A DNA stretch of 64,000 nucleotides, from the NCBI GenBank assembly GCA_017303635.1, contig JAFLCG010000012.1:1-64000 (forward strand). Reading direction: 5' to 3'. The stretch is from Anaerolineae bacterium (GTDB lineage Bacteria > Chloroflexota > Anaerolineae > Aggregatilineales > Phototrophicaceae). The number at the start of each line of letters is the position of its first letter. The stretch's first letter is position 1. This document shows, in pieces, positions 7,954 through 16,354 of the stretch. The notes under the pieces are model-generated. The model made no database searches. It had not been told where the DNA came from and worked only from the letters and a program-made list of their open reading frames with translations. The translations under genes and the position numbers were made by a program.

Positions 7954-8010
7954 TTGTCCTCATCGATTTAAGATCGTCAGAGGTTGTCGTGTGGCACGCT
8001 GTTTGTAATA

Positions 8011-8628
8011 TCACGATGGAACTGCAGGGGTATCTGTGGGCGGTCTGTAGAACAAGACATTGTTGAGATGATAAAGCAGATGACCTATGAACGAAGTGCC
8101 AGGGAAGTAGGGTACACGGGGGCCAATCGACACGACTAGCATAACTGCGATGAAGATGACCAGCAGCACTACGAGTACGGTTACTCCCGTAGCCATTCCC
8201 GACGTTCTTATTTGTTCAACCAGAATTGACGGTAAGCCTAAGAAGAAAAACACATAGGCAGATATGGCCAAAATAGTGAAACCTCCACCTAGTAGCAACC
8301 CGTAGACTTCTCGCACATCCGGGCCGATGCGCGCCTTGATGCGTACCTGACCATTGCCCTGAAGGGTAAAGCTACCGTTAATGGGAACCTGAGCAATCTT
8401 GCCCGCTTCCGATACTTGTACCTCGACATGAAACTTCCACCTCACCATCCGCCCCATATCCGTGAATTCGACTGGACTACAGGTATAGCCGCCCATGTTT
8501 TGGGCTGCGTCCAGACTCCGTAAGCGGCGGATGTATTCATCCATCGGTATAGCACCCAAGGTGTTGAGATGCGGCCCGCCAAACAGCAGGCTTCGCAGGG
8601 AGCGAGTGGGTTGCAGTTTCTTGGTCAT
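8011..8628 (-). CDS. Single-unit membrane protein of the same paralogue family
   Basis: A 205-residue protein of unknown function with the conserved start (TRSLRSLLFGGP), a soluble stretch with FTLQGNGQVRIKARIGP, two membrane segments at roughly 110-130 and 145-170, and a C-terminal helix LLYHLNNVLFY. Its ATG overlaps the stop of the upstream paralogue by four bases. The first 20 codons are nearly identical at DNA level among the copies while the rest has diverged strongly, which points to gene conversion or a strict functional demand on the N-terminus, such as binding a shared partner. Confidence 0.75.
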   Translation of the reverse strand: MTKKLQPTRSLRSLLFGGPHLNTLGAIPMDEYIRRLRSLDAAQNMGGYTCSPVEFTDMGRMVRWKFHVEVQVSEAGKIAQVPINGSFTLQGNGQVRIKARIGPDVREVYGLLLGGGFTILAISAYVFFFLGLPSILVEQIRTSGMATGVTVLVVLLVIFIAVMLVVSIGPRVPYFPGTSFIGHLLYHLNNVLFYRPPTDTPAVPS

Positions 8629-9254
8629 GGTTGGTTGGAAGGCCGTAATGGAGCATATACCAGGGTGGTCTTAAGGTGTTCAATGATGTTATATATATCA
8701 TCATCGTAAGACAAGGTTGGCAAGCGCTTTTCGACGGCTGGACCGAATACAATCAGCATCAGTACTATCCCACATGCCAGTAAGATGAGTGCAATAGCAG
8801 GTAGCACTTCCAAGGGCTGGCTGAAACTCCAGCTTGGCAAGTTCAACTGCGGTCTTGTACGGATAAGAAATGTCACTATCGAAATAACGGCAAAGCCCGC
8901 CAATCCAAGCACTCCCCACAGCACTACCGTACGAATTGATGAACCAACTCGTACTTTCAGTCGAATGCGCCCATCTGCTTCCAGTGAAAAGCTTCCCTTG
9001 ACCGGCAGCGTGTATTCCTTCGGTTGACCAGTATGGGTGATCGGTGCTTTGACCTCGAACCTCCAATGCACGACCCGCCCGAGATCATTAAATTCAATCT
9101 GTCCACAAGGATACTCACCCAGTTTTTGCTTCTGCTCAATCTCGCGCAATCGCTGGATGCTTTCCTCCATGCTCGATGGGAAAATGATCTCCAAATGCGG
9201 TCCGCCGAACAGCAGACTCCGCAGGGAGCGAGTGGGTCGCAGTTTCTTGGTCAT
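8625..9254 (-). CDS. Single-unit membrane protein of the same paralogue family
   Basis: A 209-residue protein of unknown function. It has the family N-terminus with one change (KLRPTRSLRSLLFGGP), the central FSLEADGRIRLKVRVG strand pair, two membrane segments (about 110-130 and 150-175) and the closing helix IIEHLKTTLVY. It is the first paralogue after the binding-protein-like gene, with 29 bases between them. The topology suggests a small cytoplasmic or surface domain held by a helical hairpin. Function cannot be told from sequence alone. Confidence 0.75.
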   Translation of the reverse strand: MTKKLRPTRSLRSLLFGGPHLEIIFPSSMEESIQRLREIEQKQKLGEYPCGQIEFNDLGRVVHWRFEVKAPITHTGQPKEYTLPVKGSFSLEADGRIRLKVRVGSSIRTVVLWGVLGLAGFAVISIVTFLIRTRPQLNLPSWSFSQPLEVLPAIALILLACGIVLMLIVFGPAVEKRLPTLSYDDDIYNIIEHLKTTLVYAPLRPSNQP

Positions 9255-9283
9255 GGGTGACGGACTGCTCCTGAGGATATGGT

Positions 9284-10405
9284 TCAGTGGGGGATGCTCG
9301 CCTCGATCATGTGTTGTATCGTCTCGGCGGCGCGAGTGTAGTTCTGGACAACGATGTCATCGATGTGATCAGGATCCTGTGCGATCTCACGCCAGGTCTC
9401 TGAATAGACCCGAGGCAAGGGTTGTTCGATGATCGGCCAGAGGGATGAGGGCACGAAACTGCGGCCTGTGGCAATCGCATCCTGCATGACTCCTGACAGG
9501 GGATTGTCCAGAATCCAGGGTGCCTCTTGATCCTCTGGATGAACCGGCAGCATATGGGCGAGTTCGGCAAAGGTTCGGCTGGTGCCGGGGGCGGTCAGGG
9601 ACTGGATAAGCCTTTGCGCAATCTCGGCAGCCTCCGATGTATCAGACTCGGTATTTAACATAACCAGCTCGGTGCCACCCACGAAGGCCGCGCCAGGCAA
9701 CCGGGCGACACCTGCCTGGCGATGGTCTAATGCCCGTTGTCCCCACCTGCCAGACAGAAAGATGCTGCTGTGCCCTTCCAGAAAACGCATCAATTGGTCA
9801 TGGTCACTGGAGGGTATACCGGGGTCTAACATGAAGGGTAGCAGGTGATAGAACGCCTGAATACCCGCCAGCGCTGCTGGCTCATGAAAGATGACCTGGG
9901 TGGCGTCCGCATTCAGCCAGTCACTGCCGGTGGCCCATAACCACGTGGACATGTAGTGCATTCCCTGGAGGGTTGCATCGGTGGTCAACGCCAGAGGGGT
10001 ACGGTAGCCTGCCGCTTGCAGGGTGCTGAGCGTTTGTCGAAACTGCTCCAGGGATGCGAAGGTGTCTGCCGGATCAAGACCACAGGCCCGGAGATGATCG
10101 CGACGGTAAAACAACAGCCGGGTATCCCATATCCACCGGGCTGACCAGGTGCTCGGGCCAGAGGGCGTCAGCGAGAAGGGCTGGATAAGCGCTTCCTGTT
10201 GGAGATATTTCAGCCAGGTCGTACCGGATTCGGCAACAACGACTCCCGTCTGGTGGCGCTGAGACTCCATGAATGGCAATAGCTGCTGCCAATCCACCTG
10301 TTCAATCTGCACTTGTTCGCGGAGATGCTGAGTCGTAATGAACTGATGGAGCCCGGCGTAAAACTTCCGCGTATGCGGCGCGATGATGAATCGAACAGGT
10401 TTCAT
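9284..10405 (-). CDS. Substrate-binding-protein-like protein without signal peptide
   Basis: The 373-residue product resembles family-1 extracellular solute-binding proteins of sugar ABC transporters. Examples are LRACGLDPADTFASLEQF, where these proteins have the domain-crossing helix, and GAAFVGGTELVMLN, like their GG..L.I strand. No signal peptide or lipobox is present: the protein opens MKPVRFIIAPHTRKFY. The start at 10405 is chosen by this beta-strand start; 10426 is an alternative. It heads the operon of paired membrane paralogues, with no ABC permease or ATPase nearby. It may be a cytoplasmic sensor built from the binding-protein fold. Confidence is good for the fold, low for the role. 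Confidence 0.65.
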   Translation of the reverse strand: MKPVRFIIAPHTRKFYAGLHQFITTQHLREQVQIEQVDWQQLLPFMESQRHQTGVVVAESGTTWLKYLQQEALIQPFSLTPSGPSTWSARWIWDTRLLFYRRDHLRACGLDPADTFASLEQFRQTLSTLQAAGYRTPLALTTDATLQGMHYMSTWLWATGSDWLNADATQVIFHEPAALAGIQAFYHLLPFMLDPGIPSSDHDQLMRFLEGHSSIFLSGRWGQRALDHRQAGVARLPGAAFVGGTELVMLNTESDTSEAAEIAQRLIQSLTAPGTSRTFAELAHMLPVHPEDQEAPWILDNPLSGVMQDAIATGRSFVPSSLWPIIEQPLPRVYSETWREIAQDPDHIDDIVVQNYTRAAETIQHMIEASIPH

Positions 10406-10506
10406 AACGAGCAAGCCTAAAGGCATGAACTGTACAAACGTTCACTGTATGTCTATATGGTATAGCAGAAGATCTCGCGGAAGATCACTGATTTTAATAT
10501 TCATGC

Positions 10507-11874
10507 TTAACAATTTACCAGATTGACTGCCAGCCCGCCCTGCGATGTTTCCTTGTACTTCGACTGCATGTCGATACCGGTCTGGCGCATAGTCTCAATG
10601 ACGGTATCCAGCGGGACGAAGTGGGTGCCATCGCCATGCAGCACTGCCAGTCGTGCCGCGTTGATGGCCTTGGCTGCGCCCATTGTGTTGCGTTCGATGC
10701 AGGGGATTTGCACCAGCCCTTTGACCGGGTCGCAGGTCAGGCCGAGGTTGTGTTCCATGCCGATCTCGGCGGCGTTTTCGATCTGGGCATTGGTGCCGCC
10801 CATGACGGCAGCGAGTCCAGCCGCAGCCATCGAGCAGGCCACGCCCACTTCTCCCTGACAGCCCATCTCGGCCGCCGAGAGCGACGCATTGCGCTTGTAC
10901 AGCATCCCAATCGCGCCCGCAGTCAGCAGGAAGGTGCGGACTCCGGCTTGACTGGCCCCCGGCATGAAGCGGCGATAGTAAGCCAGCACTGCCGGAATCA
11001 CCCCGGCGGCGCCGTTGGTCGGCGCGGTCACGACCCTGCCCCCGGCTGCGTTCTCCTCGTTGACTGCCAGCGCGAACAGGCTCACCCGGTCGAGGTGGCT
11101 GAGGGGGTCGTAGGTCGGTTCTTGCAGATTGCGGTAGAGCTGCGGGGCGCGACGGCGGACATTGAGTCCACCGGGTAAGATCCCTTCCTGTGCGCAGCCC
11201 CGGTCAATGCTGGCCTGCATCACCGACCAGATGCGGTCGAGCCCCGCCTCGGTGTCCTCTGGCGAACGATAGGCTTTTTCGTTCTCACGGATGATCTGTG
11301 CGATGCTGAAACCCGTCTCCTGACCGATCTCCAGCAGATCATTGGCAGAAGTGAAGTCGAACGTGACCTTAATGTCCCGGTCGGTGAGAGGGGCATCGGC
11401 TTCCCGTTCGTTGACGACAAAGCCGCCCCCCGTCGAGTAGTAGACTTCGCTGAGCAGCGGTTTGCCGTTGTCATCATAGGCGGTGAAGCGCATCCCGTTC
11501 GGATGCCGGGGCAGGGTTTCGTCGTAGTGGAAACGCAGGTCGCTGGGCTCATGGAAGGGCATCGACCGGGCCCCCATCAGGCGCAGATACCAGTTGGAAC
11601 GAATGTCGCTGATGAGTGTATCTACCTGGTCCGGATCGACCGTGTCCGGGCGTTCCCCCAGTAAACCGAGCAGGACGGCTTTATCGGTGGCATGGCCACG
11701 ACCGGTCAAGGCCAGCGAACCGTACAGGTCGATCGCGACGCGGCCAGTTGCGGTCAGATGCCCGCCTTTGAGCAGAGCTTCACCGAACAACCGCGCTGCG
11801 ACCATCGGCCCGACCGTGTGCGAACTGGATGGCCCAATGCCGATCTTGAACAGGTCAAAGACGCTGAGCGCCAT
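10507..11874 (-). CDS. sdaA: L-serine ammonia-lyase, iron-sulfur type, single chain
   Basis: A 455-residue enzyme that turns L-serine into pyruvate and ammonia. The family start MALSVFDLFKIGIGPSSSHT is complete, and the alpha-domain carries the cluster cysteines in GCQGEVGVACSM and in TCDPVKGLVQIPC. Length equals the fused one-chain type. The start at 11874 has GGAGG seven bases upstream and matches the family; a longer frame to 11919 is not needed. It stands alone between the binding-protein-like operon and a small membrane protein. The C-terminus SKYKETSQGGLAVNLVNC, ending in Cys, is the conserved tail that can reach the active-site cluster in this family. Confidence 0.96.
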   Translation of the reverse strand: MALSVFDLFKIGIGPSSSHTVGPMVAARLFGEALLKGGHLTATGRVAIDLYGSLALTGRGHATDKAVLLGLLGERPDTVDPDQVDTLISDIRSNWYLRLMGARSMPFHEPSDLRFHYDETLPRHPNGMRFTAYDDNGKPLLSEVYYSTGGGFVVNEREADAPLTDRDIKVTFDFTSANDLLEIGQETGFSIAQIIRENEKAYRSPEDTEAGLDRIWSVMQASIDRGCAQEGILPGGLNVRRRAPQLYRNLQEPTYDPLSHLDRVSLFALAVNEENAAGGRVVTAPTNGAAGVIPAVLAYYRRFMPGASQAGVRTFLLTAGAIGMLYKRNASLSAAEMGCQGEVGVACSMAAAGLAAVMGGTNAQIENAAEIGMEHNLGLTCDPVKGLVQIPCIERNTMGAAKAINAARLAVLHGDGTHFVPLDTVIETMRQTGIDMQSKYKETSQGGLAVNLVNC

Positions 11875-11984
11875 ACCAAGCCTCCCTGAAGCGCAGCCAC
11901 GACAGACTGCAAACGACAACTATCTAGGGATCATACTCTGCATTGGTGGAGCCTACTACCGACCAAGCCGTGCGCTTTGCCTGA

Positions 11985-12016
11985 AAATCAGCCGGGCGAT
12001 CATGTGATCGCCCGGC
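11985..12016 (-). terminator. Strong hairpin terminator after the Pro/Thr-rich membrane protein
   Basis: A perfect 12-bp palindrome (GCCGGGCGATCA and its complement around TG) lies 7 bases past the stop of the gene at 12024. On the minus strand it is followed by GATTTTC, a modest U-run. Confidence 0.7.
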
Positions 12017-12023
12017 GTAGTCG

Positions 12024-12467
12024 TTAAAATGGCAGCGGGGTATTGGTGATTTCAAGCGTTGGTGGGATAGGCGGCGTTGTCGGCTGCGGTGGGGCCGTGG
12101 GTTGTGGGAAGGTCGGCGTGGGCGACAGGAAGCGGGTCGGGATGACCTGTGTGAAGGTCGGGAACGGTGAAGCGATAATCTGGGTGGGGAAGACCTGAGT
12201 CGGCGCGACGATGGTGATGGGCAATGGGGTGATGCTGGGGATGAAGCCCAGCGGCGTGGCCGTGGGAGTCTGGGTAGGCAGCGAAGTGGCCGTGACCACT
12301 TGCGGGCCGCTGCTGGTCGGGGTGGCCGTGGCAGCTCGCTGCGGCGCGGTACCCCACAGGAACAGTCCGACACAGTAGAACGGCAGCGTCACGACGATGA
12401 TGCTGATGAGGCCGATGCGCCAGTTACGCTGGCGGCGGGTGGCAGCTTCAAATCGGGATTCACTCAC
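12024..12467 (-). CDS. Membrane-anchored protein with Pro/Thr-rich outer region
   Basis: A 147-residue protein with a short cytoplasmic start, one membrane helix at about residues 17-38 and a long extracellular tail of Thr, Pro, Ser and Gln (for example TPTATPLGFIP). There is no folded domain in the tail. The start is GTG with GGAG about nine bases upstream. Such tails are common as spacers or glycosylation targets in Chloroflexota surface proteins; here nothing follows the spacer. The tail composition matches the linker of the TIR receptor kinase at 33300-36521. Confidence 0.7.
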   Translation of the reverse strand: MSESRFEAATRRQRNWRIGLISIIVVTLPFYCVGLFLWGTAPQRAATATPTSSGPQVVTATSLPTQTPTATPLGFIPSITPLPITIVAPTQVFPTQIIASPFPTFTQVIPTRFLSPTPTFPQPTAPPQPTTPPIPPTLEITNTPLPF

Positions 12468-12623
12468 GCAGGGTCGCTCCTGTGCCGAAGGTCATTTGTC
12501 TTCAACTATACCACTTAAAACTGACTGTGCAGAGGATCGCTCGGCAGGATAGACTCAACCCGCACGCAACCTTCCCATGCGAGTCCCGTATAGAGCAGCA
12601 TCCAACTAGGGAGAGAGTTCACG

Positions 12624-13667
12624 ATGGCATCTATTTCGCAGGTGACACCCGTAGAGACCGCACAACCTACTGCCCGCACAGGTTATCCCGAATCGTCCCT
12701 CCGCTTTGACTGGCAGATGACTGGCCTTTCGGCATTGTTTATGGCTGGGCTGTGGGTGGATGGCTGGGCGCACTTCCACGGGCAGACGGATAACACCTTT
12801 TTCACCCCCTGGCACTTCCTGTTTTACAGCGCGTTCGGCATTGTGGCGCTGTTCCTCGGCTACCATCAGATGCAGAACACACGGCGCGGTTATGCCTTTA
12901 GCCGGGCGCTGCCGGAAGGTTACTGGCTCTCGCTGCTGGGCGTGGTGCTGTTCGGGTTGGGCGGCGTGGGTGATATGATCTGGCACACTCTGTTTGGCAT
13001 CGAAGGGGGTAGCGAAGCCCTGACCAGCCCCAGCCATATCATGCTGGCACTGGGAATGGCGTTGGTCTTCAGTGGGCCGCTGCGCTCGGCCTGGAAGCGG
13101 TCAGCCAGTGGGGAACAGCGTGGTTGGGGGCAGCTCGGTCCGGCGCTGATCGTGACGACCTTGATTTTCACCCTGATTACCTTCTTCGTGAGCTATACCC
13201 ATCCGGTTATCGACCCCGCTGCGGCTTTCCGCGCTGGCTCCCGGCAGGATGGCGGGGTAACGGGCATTCTGCTGATGGGCGTGGTCATGAGCGGTGCGAT
13301 GCTGACCCTGGTCGGGCGTTGGCGCTTGCCCTTCGGCGCGATGACTCTGCTGCTGGGCGGTAATGTGGCCTTGCTGGTCTTGTTGAATGATTTCTTCGTG
13401 TTAATTCCAGCGGCGCTGATTCCTGGACTCATTGCCGATGTGCTGCTACGCTTCTGGCCGCCAACCACCTCAGTTCGCCTGTACACCTTTAGTTTTGTCG
13501 TGCCGCTGGTCTACTTCATTGGCTACTTCATGACGATAGACCTGGCCGCCCGCATTATGTGGAGCGTCCACGTTTGGACGGGCGCCGCCTTCCTGGCCGG
13601 GGTGGCGGGTCTGCTGACTGCGTTGGTGATGACACACGGCCCCCGGTTGGCTTTACCCGCGGAATAA
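12624..13667 (+). CDS. Polytopic membrane protein of unknown function
   Basis: A 347-residue protein with about eight hydrophobic segments after a 30-residue polar start. It contains His and Trp in positions facing the outside, in WVDGWAHFHGQ, FTPWHFLFYS and MIWHTLFG, reminiscent of metal- or haem-linked membrane proteins, but no known family was identified. GGGAGAG precedes the ATG. The gene begins a rightward run with a formylglycine-type protein and a chitinase. A gene of this kind next to copper or cytochrome genes would be suggestive, but none is adjacent here. Confidence 0.65.
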   Translation: MASISQVTPVETAQPTARTGYPESSLRFDWQMTGLSALFMAGLWVDGWAHFHGQTDNTFFTPWHFLFYSAFGIVALFLGYHQMQNTRRGYAFSRALPEGYWLSLLGVVLFGLGGVGDMIWHTLFGIEGGSEALTSPSHIMLALGMALVFSGPLRSAWKRSASGEQRGWGQLGPALIVTTLIFTLITFFVSYTHPVIDPAAAFRAGSRQDGGVTGILLMGVVMSGAMLTLVGRWRLPFGAMTLLLGGNVALLVLLNDFFVLIPAALIPGLIADVLLRFWPPTTSVRLYTFSFVVPLVYFIGYFMTIDLAARIMWSVHVWTGAAFLAGVAGLLTALVMTHGPRLALPAE

Positions 13668-13776
13668 GGATGAGGGTTGCAGCTACCTGGTCGACCATTG
13701 CTGTCGTCAGCGCTGTTCATGAGCATTCCCCCATAGCACATTGCCATTCAGGGGGCGAGCATGGCATCATGTTCTC

Positions 13777-14529
13777 ATGACACACTTGCTCCCTTACCCG
13801 GCTTGCCCGGTCCCGGCTGGAACCTATCCGATGGGCGCCGCCCATCCTGTGATCGCTCGCCCACCACACACTGTGCCGCTGGTTGCCTTTGCCATCGGGC
13901 AGAACCCGGTCACCAATGCCCATTACATCCAGTTCATCGGGGCCGATGGCTACAAACGCCGCGAGCTATGGACCGAGGCGGGCTGGCGTTGGCAAGAACA
14001 TAAACAGGCCGAGATGCCCCCGTACCTGGTTGATCCTCAGTTCAATAAACCCGATCAGCCGGTGGTGGGAGTCTCGTGGTACGAAGCGACAGCTTTTGCC
14101 CGCTGGTTGGCGCTGGAAACAGGCCTCCCATGGCGGCTCCCTGCAGAAGCCGAGTGGGAAGCAGCGGCGCGGGGAGCTGATGATGAACCGCAGCGACCGC
14201 GCAAGTACAATACGGCGGAGTGGGGGTTGGGCCGCCCCTGGTCAACCCGTGTGGAAACCAACGTGAGTTGGTGCGGCGCACGCGACTTGCTCGGCAATGT
14301 CTGGGAATGGTGCAACACGCGCTGGGGGCACAACTGGCAAACGCTGGAGTATCCCTATCCATATCACGGTGGCGACGGACGCGAAGACGAAGAAGGCAGC
14401 CATGCCCGCCTGATGCGTGGCGGCTCGTGGTTTGACCCGCTGACAGCGGCTGATCCAGTCAATCGGGCGCGCTATCTGCCCGGCTCACGCGGGAGTAATA
14501 TAGGCTTTCGGTTAGCGTACTTCATGTGA
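13777..14529 (+). CDS. Formylglycine-generating-enzyme-like (SUMF1/FGE-sulfatase domain) protein
   Basis: A 250-residue protein that covers one FGE-sulfatase domain. Family marks are FAIGQNPVTNAHYIQFI, VGVSWYEATAFARWLA, WRLPAEAEWEAAARG, LGNVWEWCNTRWG and LMRGGSWFDP with NIGFRLAYF at the end. True FGE converts Cys in sulfatases to formylglycine, but many bacterial members have other roles such as iron-dependent oxidation or protein binding. Only some of the catalytic cysteines of FGE can be matched, so the reaction is uncertain. No sulfatase gene is nearby. The start at 13777 is chosen by the domain boundary; the ribosome site is weak. Confidence 0.83.
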   Translation: MTHLLPYPACPVPAGTYPMGAAHPVIARPPHTVPLVAFAIGQNPVTNAHYIQFIGADGYKRRELWTEAGWRWQEHKQAEMPPYLVDPQFNKPDQPVVGVSWYEATAFARWLALETGLPWRLPAEAEWEAAARGADDEPQRPRKYNTAEWGLGRPWSTRVETNVSWCGARDLLGNVWEWCNTRWGHNWQTLEYPYPYHGGDGREDEEGSHARLMRGGSWFDPLTAADPVNRARYLPGSRGSNIGFRLAYFM

Positions 14530-14563
14530 GGGTGGGCTGACGTAGCCAGAGGCTGGTTTTCTG

Positions 14564-15778
14564 ATGAAAAGTATTCTTGGATTTTTGATGATGGCGCTGT
14601 TTCCGCTCCAATCTCTGGCGATCCAGCCGACTTCTCTCGAACCAGCACATGAAGTCGTTGCCTACTACGCCTCATGGAATCTGTATGCCGCACGACCCTA
14701 CCTGCTGACCGATATCCCGGGTGACCGGCTGACCCAGGTCGTGTATTCATTTGCGTTGATTTCAGAAGATGGCGAGTGTATATCCGGGGATGAGTGGGCC
14801 GACCTGCAGGCACCGTATCCGAATCAGGATGACTCGGCGGCGGTCAAAGGGCACTTCGGGCAGATCCCGGCACTGCGGGAACGCTTCCCTGATTTGAAGA
14901 TCATACTGGCGATTGGCGGTTGGACAGGTTCAAGCCGCTTCTCGGATGTGGCGTTGACGCCGGAGAGCCGCACGAAATTCGTCGAGTCCTGTGTGGCATT
15001 CATGCGCCGCTATGACTTCGACGGATTGGACATCGACTGGGAGTATCCGGTGGCCGAGGGCGCACCCGGCAACAGCCGCCGTCCTGAAGATAAGTCGAAC
15101 CTGACCTTCCTGCTGAGTGACTTCCGCGCGGCGCTGACCGCCCGGGGCGAGGCAGATGGACGCGCTTATACGCTGACGCTGGCCGCGCCGACTTCACCTT
15201 CACTGTGGTCGAATTTTGAGTGGGCGGAGATTGCTCCCCTGCTGGATCATGTCTTTTTGATGGCCTACGACATGGCAGGGGCGTGGTCGAATGTGACTGG
15301 CCCGCATGCACCCTTATTTGCAGATCCGGCTAATCCGGCCCAACCCGCGATCAATGGGGACGCGGCCGTACAGGCGTATATCGGGATGGGGGTTCCGGCG
15401 GAGAAGCTGATCCTGGGTGTACCGTTTTATGGCAAAGCGTGGTCAGGTGCAGCGGCAACCGGTGACGGACTGTATCAGCCGTTCTCCGGACTGCCGAACG
15501 GGGATGGCAGCTTTACGTACCGGCAGATCGCCGCTGAGTTTATGGGGACGGCGGGCGTCACGGTCGGTTGGAACGACGCGGGGCAGTTCCCCTGGCTTTA
15601 CCGTGCCGATGACGGCCTGGTGATCAGCTATGATGATGCCCGGTCTTTACGCCTCAAGGCAGCCTATGCGCGTGAGCAAGGTTTAGGCGGCGTGGGTCTG
15701 TGGGAGATCAGTCAGGACGATGAGGCCCAGACCCTGCTTGATGCGCTTTGGGCGGGACTTCAGGCAGGCGGGTCATGA
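14564..15778 (+). CDS. Secreted GH18 chitinase-like glycoside hydrolase
   Basis: A 404-residue protein with an N-terminal signal sequence (about 20 residues) and a single GH18 catalytic barrel. The active-site motif DFDGLDIDWEYP has the acid Glu at residue 160, with the preceding SIGG-like strand ILAIGGWTGS. FLMAYDMAGAW and GVPFYGKAWSG are the later barrel strands of the family. It should cleave chitin or related N-acetylglucosamine polymers outside the cell. There is no carbohydrate-binding module. It lies 34 bases after the FGE-like gene on the same strand. Confidence 0.93.
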   Translation: MKSILGFLMMALFPLQSLAIQPTSLEPAHEVVAYYASWNLYAARPYLLTDIPGDRLTQVVYSFALISEDGECISGDEWADLQAPYPNQDDSAAVKGHFGQIPALRERFPDLKIILAIGGWTGSSRFSDVALTPESRTKFVESCVAFMRRYDFDGLDIDWEYPVAEGAPGNSRRPEDKSNLTFLLSDFRAALTARGEADGRAYTLTLAAPTSPSLWSNFEWAEIAPLLDHVFLMAYDMAGAWSNVTGPHAPLFADPANPAQPAINGDAAVQAYIGMGVPAEKLILGVPFYGKAWSGAAATGDGLYQPFSGLPNGDGSFTYRQIAAEFMGTAGVTVGWNDAGQFPWLYRADDGLVISYDDARSLRLKAAYAREQGLGGVGLWEISQDDEAQTLLDALWAGLQAGGS

Positions 15779-15784
15779 CGCTGC

Positions 15785-16228
15785 TCAGACGACCTTGACT
15801 ACGATGGCCTCACGCGCCGCCTGGATCGTGTTTTTCACGGATGGACTGTTGAGATTCGGCAGGGTGCTATCCACCGATTGGATGAAATCAAGGGCTTCCT
15901 CCAGCGTTTTGAAGGAACGGAATCGCAGCCGGAAAACCTGACTGGCGGTGCTGAGGATGAAGCGCGTCATGATGTCCTGCATGTTCACGAAGATCACCCA
16001 ACCGACTTTGGGATGTTTGCCTGCCTTCATCTTCACGGTTTCCTGAAGTGGCGGCACAATCTGCGCGTGGGAATAGTCGTAAATGGTGTGAACCAGCGGA
16101 TACGGTGATTTGTCGAGGATTTGCAGGGCATAGTCATCGTAGGCCCGCAGGTCTTCTACTGTGGTTTCGCCGTGCACATTGATGTATACCAGATGCTGTT
16201 CTACCAACCAGTCGATGCGGAATGGCAC
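15785..16228 (-). CDS. Small STAS/SpoIIAA-like protein of unknown function
   Basis: A 147-residue soluble protein starting MPFRIDWLVEQHLVYINVHG, an alternating strand pattern like the first strands of the STAS fold, followed by VHTIYDYSHAQ. Such proteins are widespread in Chloroflexota and related groups, but the function is unknown to me. It converges on the chitinase gene with only 6 bases between the stop codons and is read alone. Confidence 0.6.
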   Translation of the reverse strand: MPFRIDWLVEQHLVYINVHGETTVEDLRAYDDYALQILDKSPYPLVHTIYDYSHAQIVPPLQETVKMKAGKHPKVGWVIFVNMQDIMTRFILSTASQVFRLRFRSFKTLEEALDFIQSVDSTLPNLNSPSVKNTIQAAREAIVVKVV

Positions 16229-16354
16229 GTTATACCCCCAGGTGTGCGTTGAAGATCTGCAGGTTGTGATGGCAAGGCTTGGCGATCACTTGCGTAATAG
16301 GTGCTTCTCTAAAGATACATCATTCCTAAAAAATCTGGGGCTTAAGGCAAGGCT

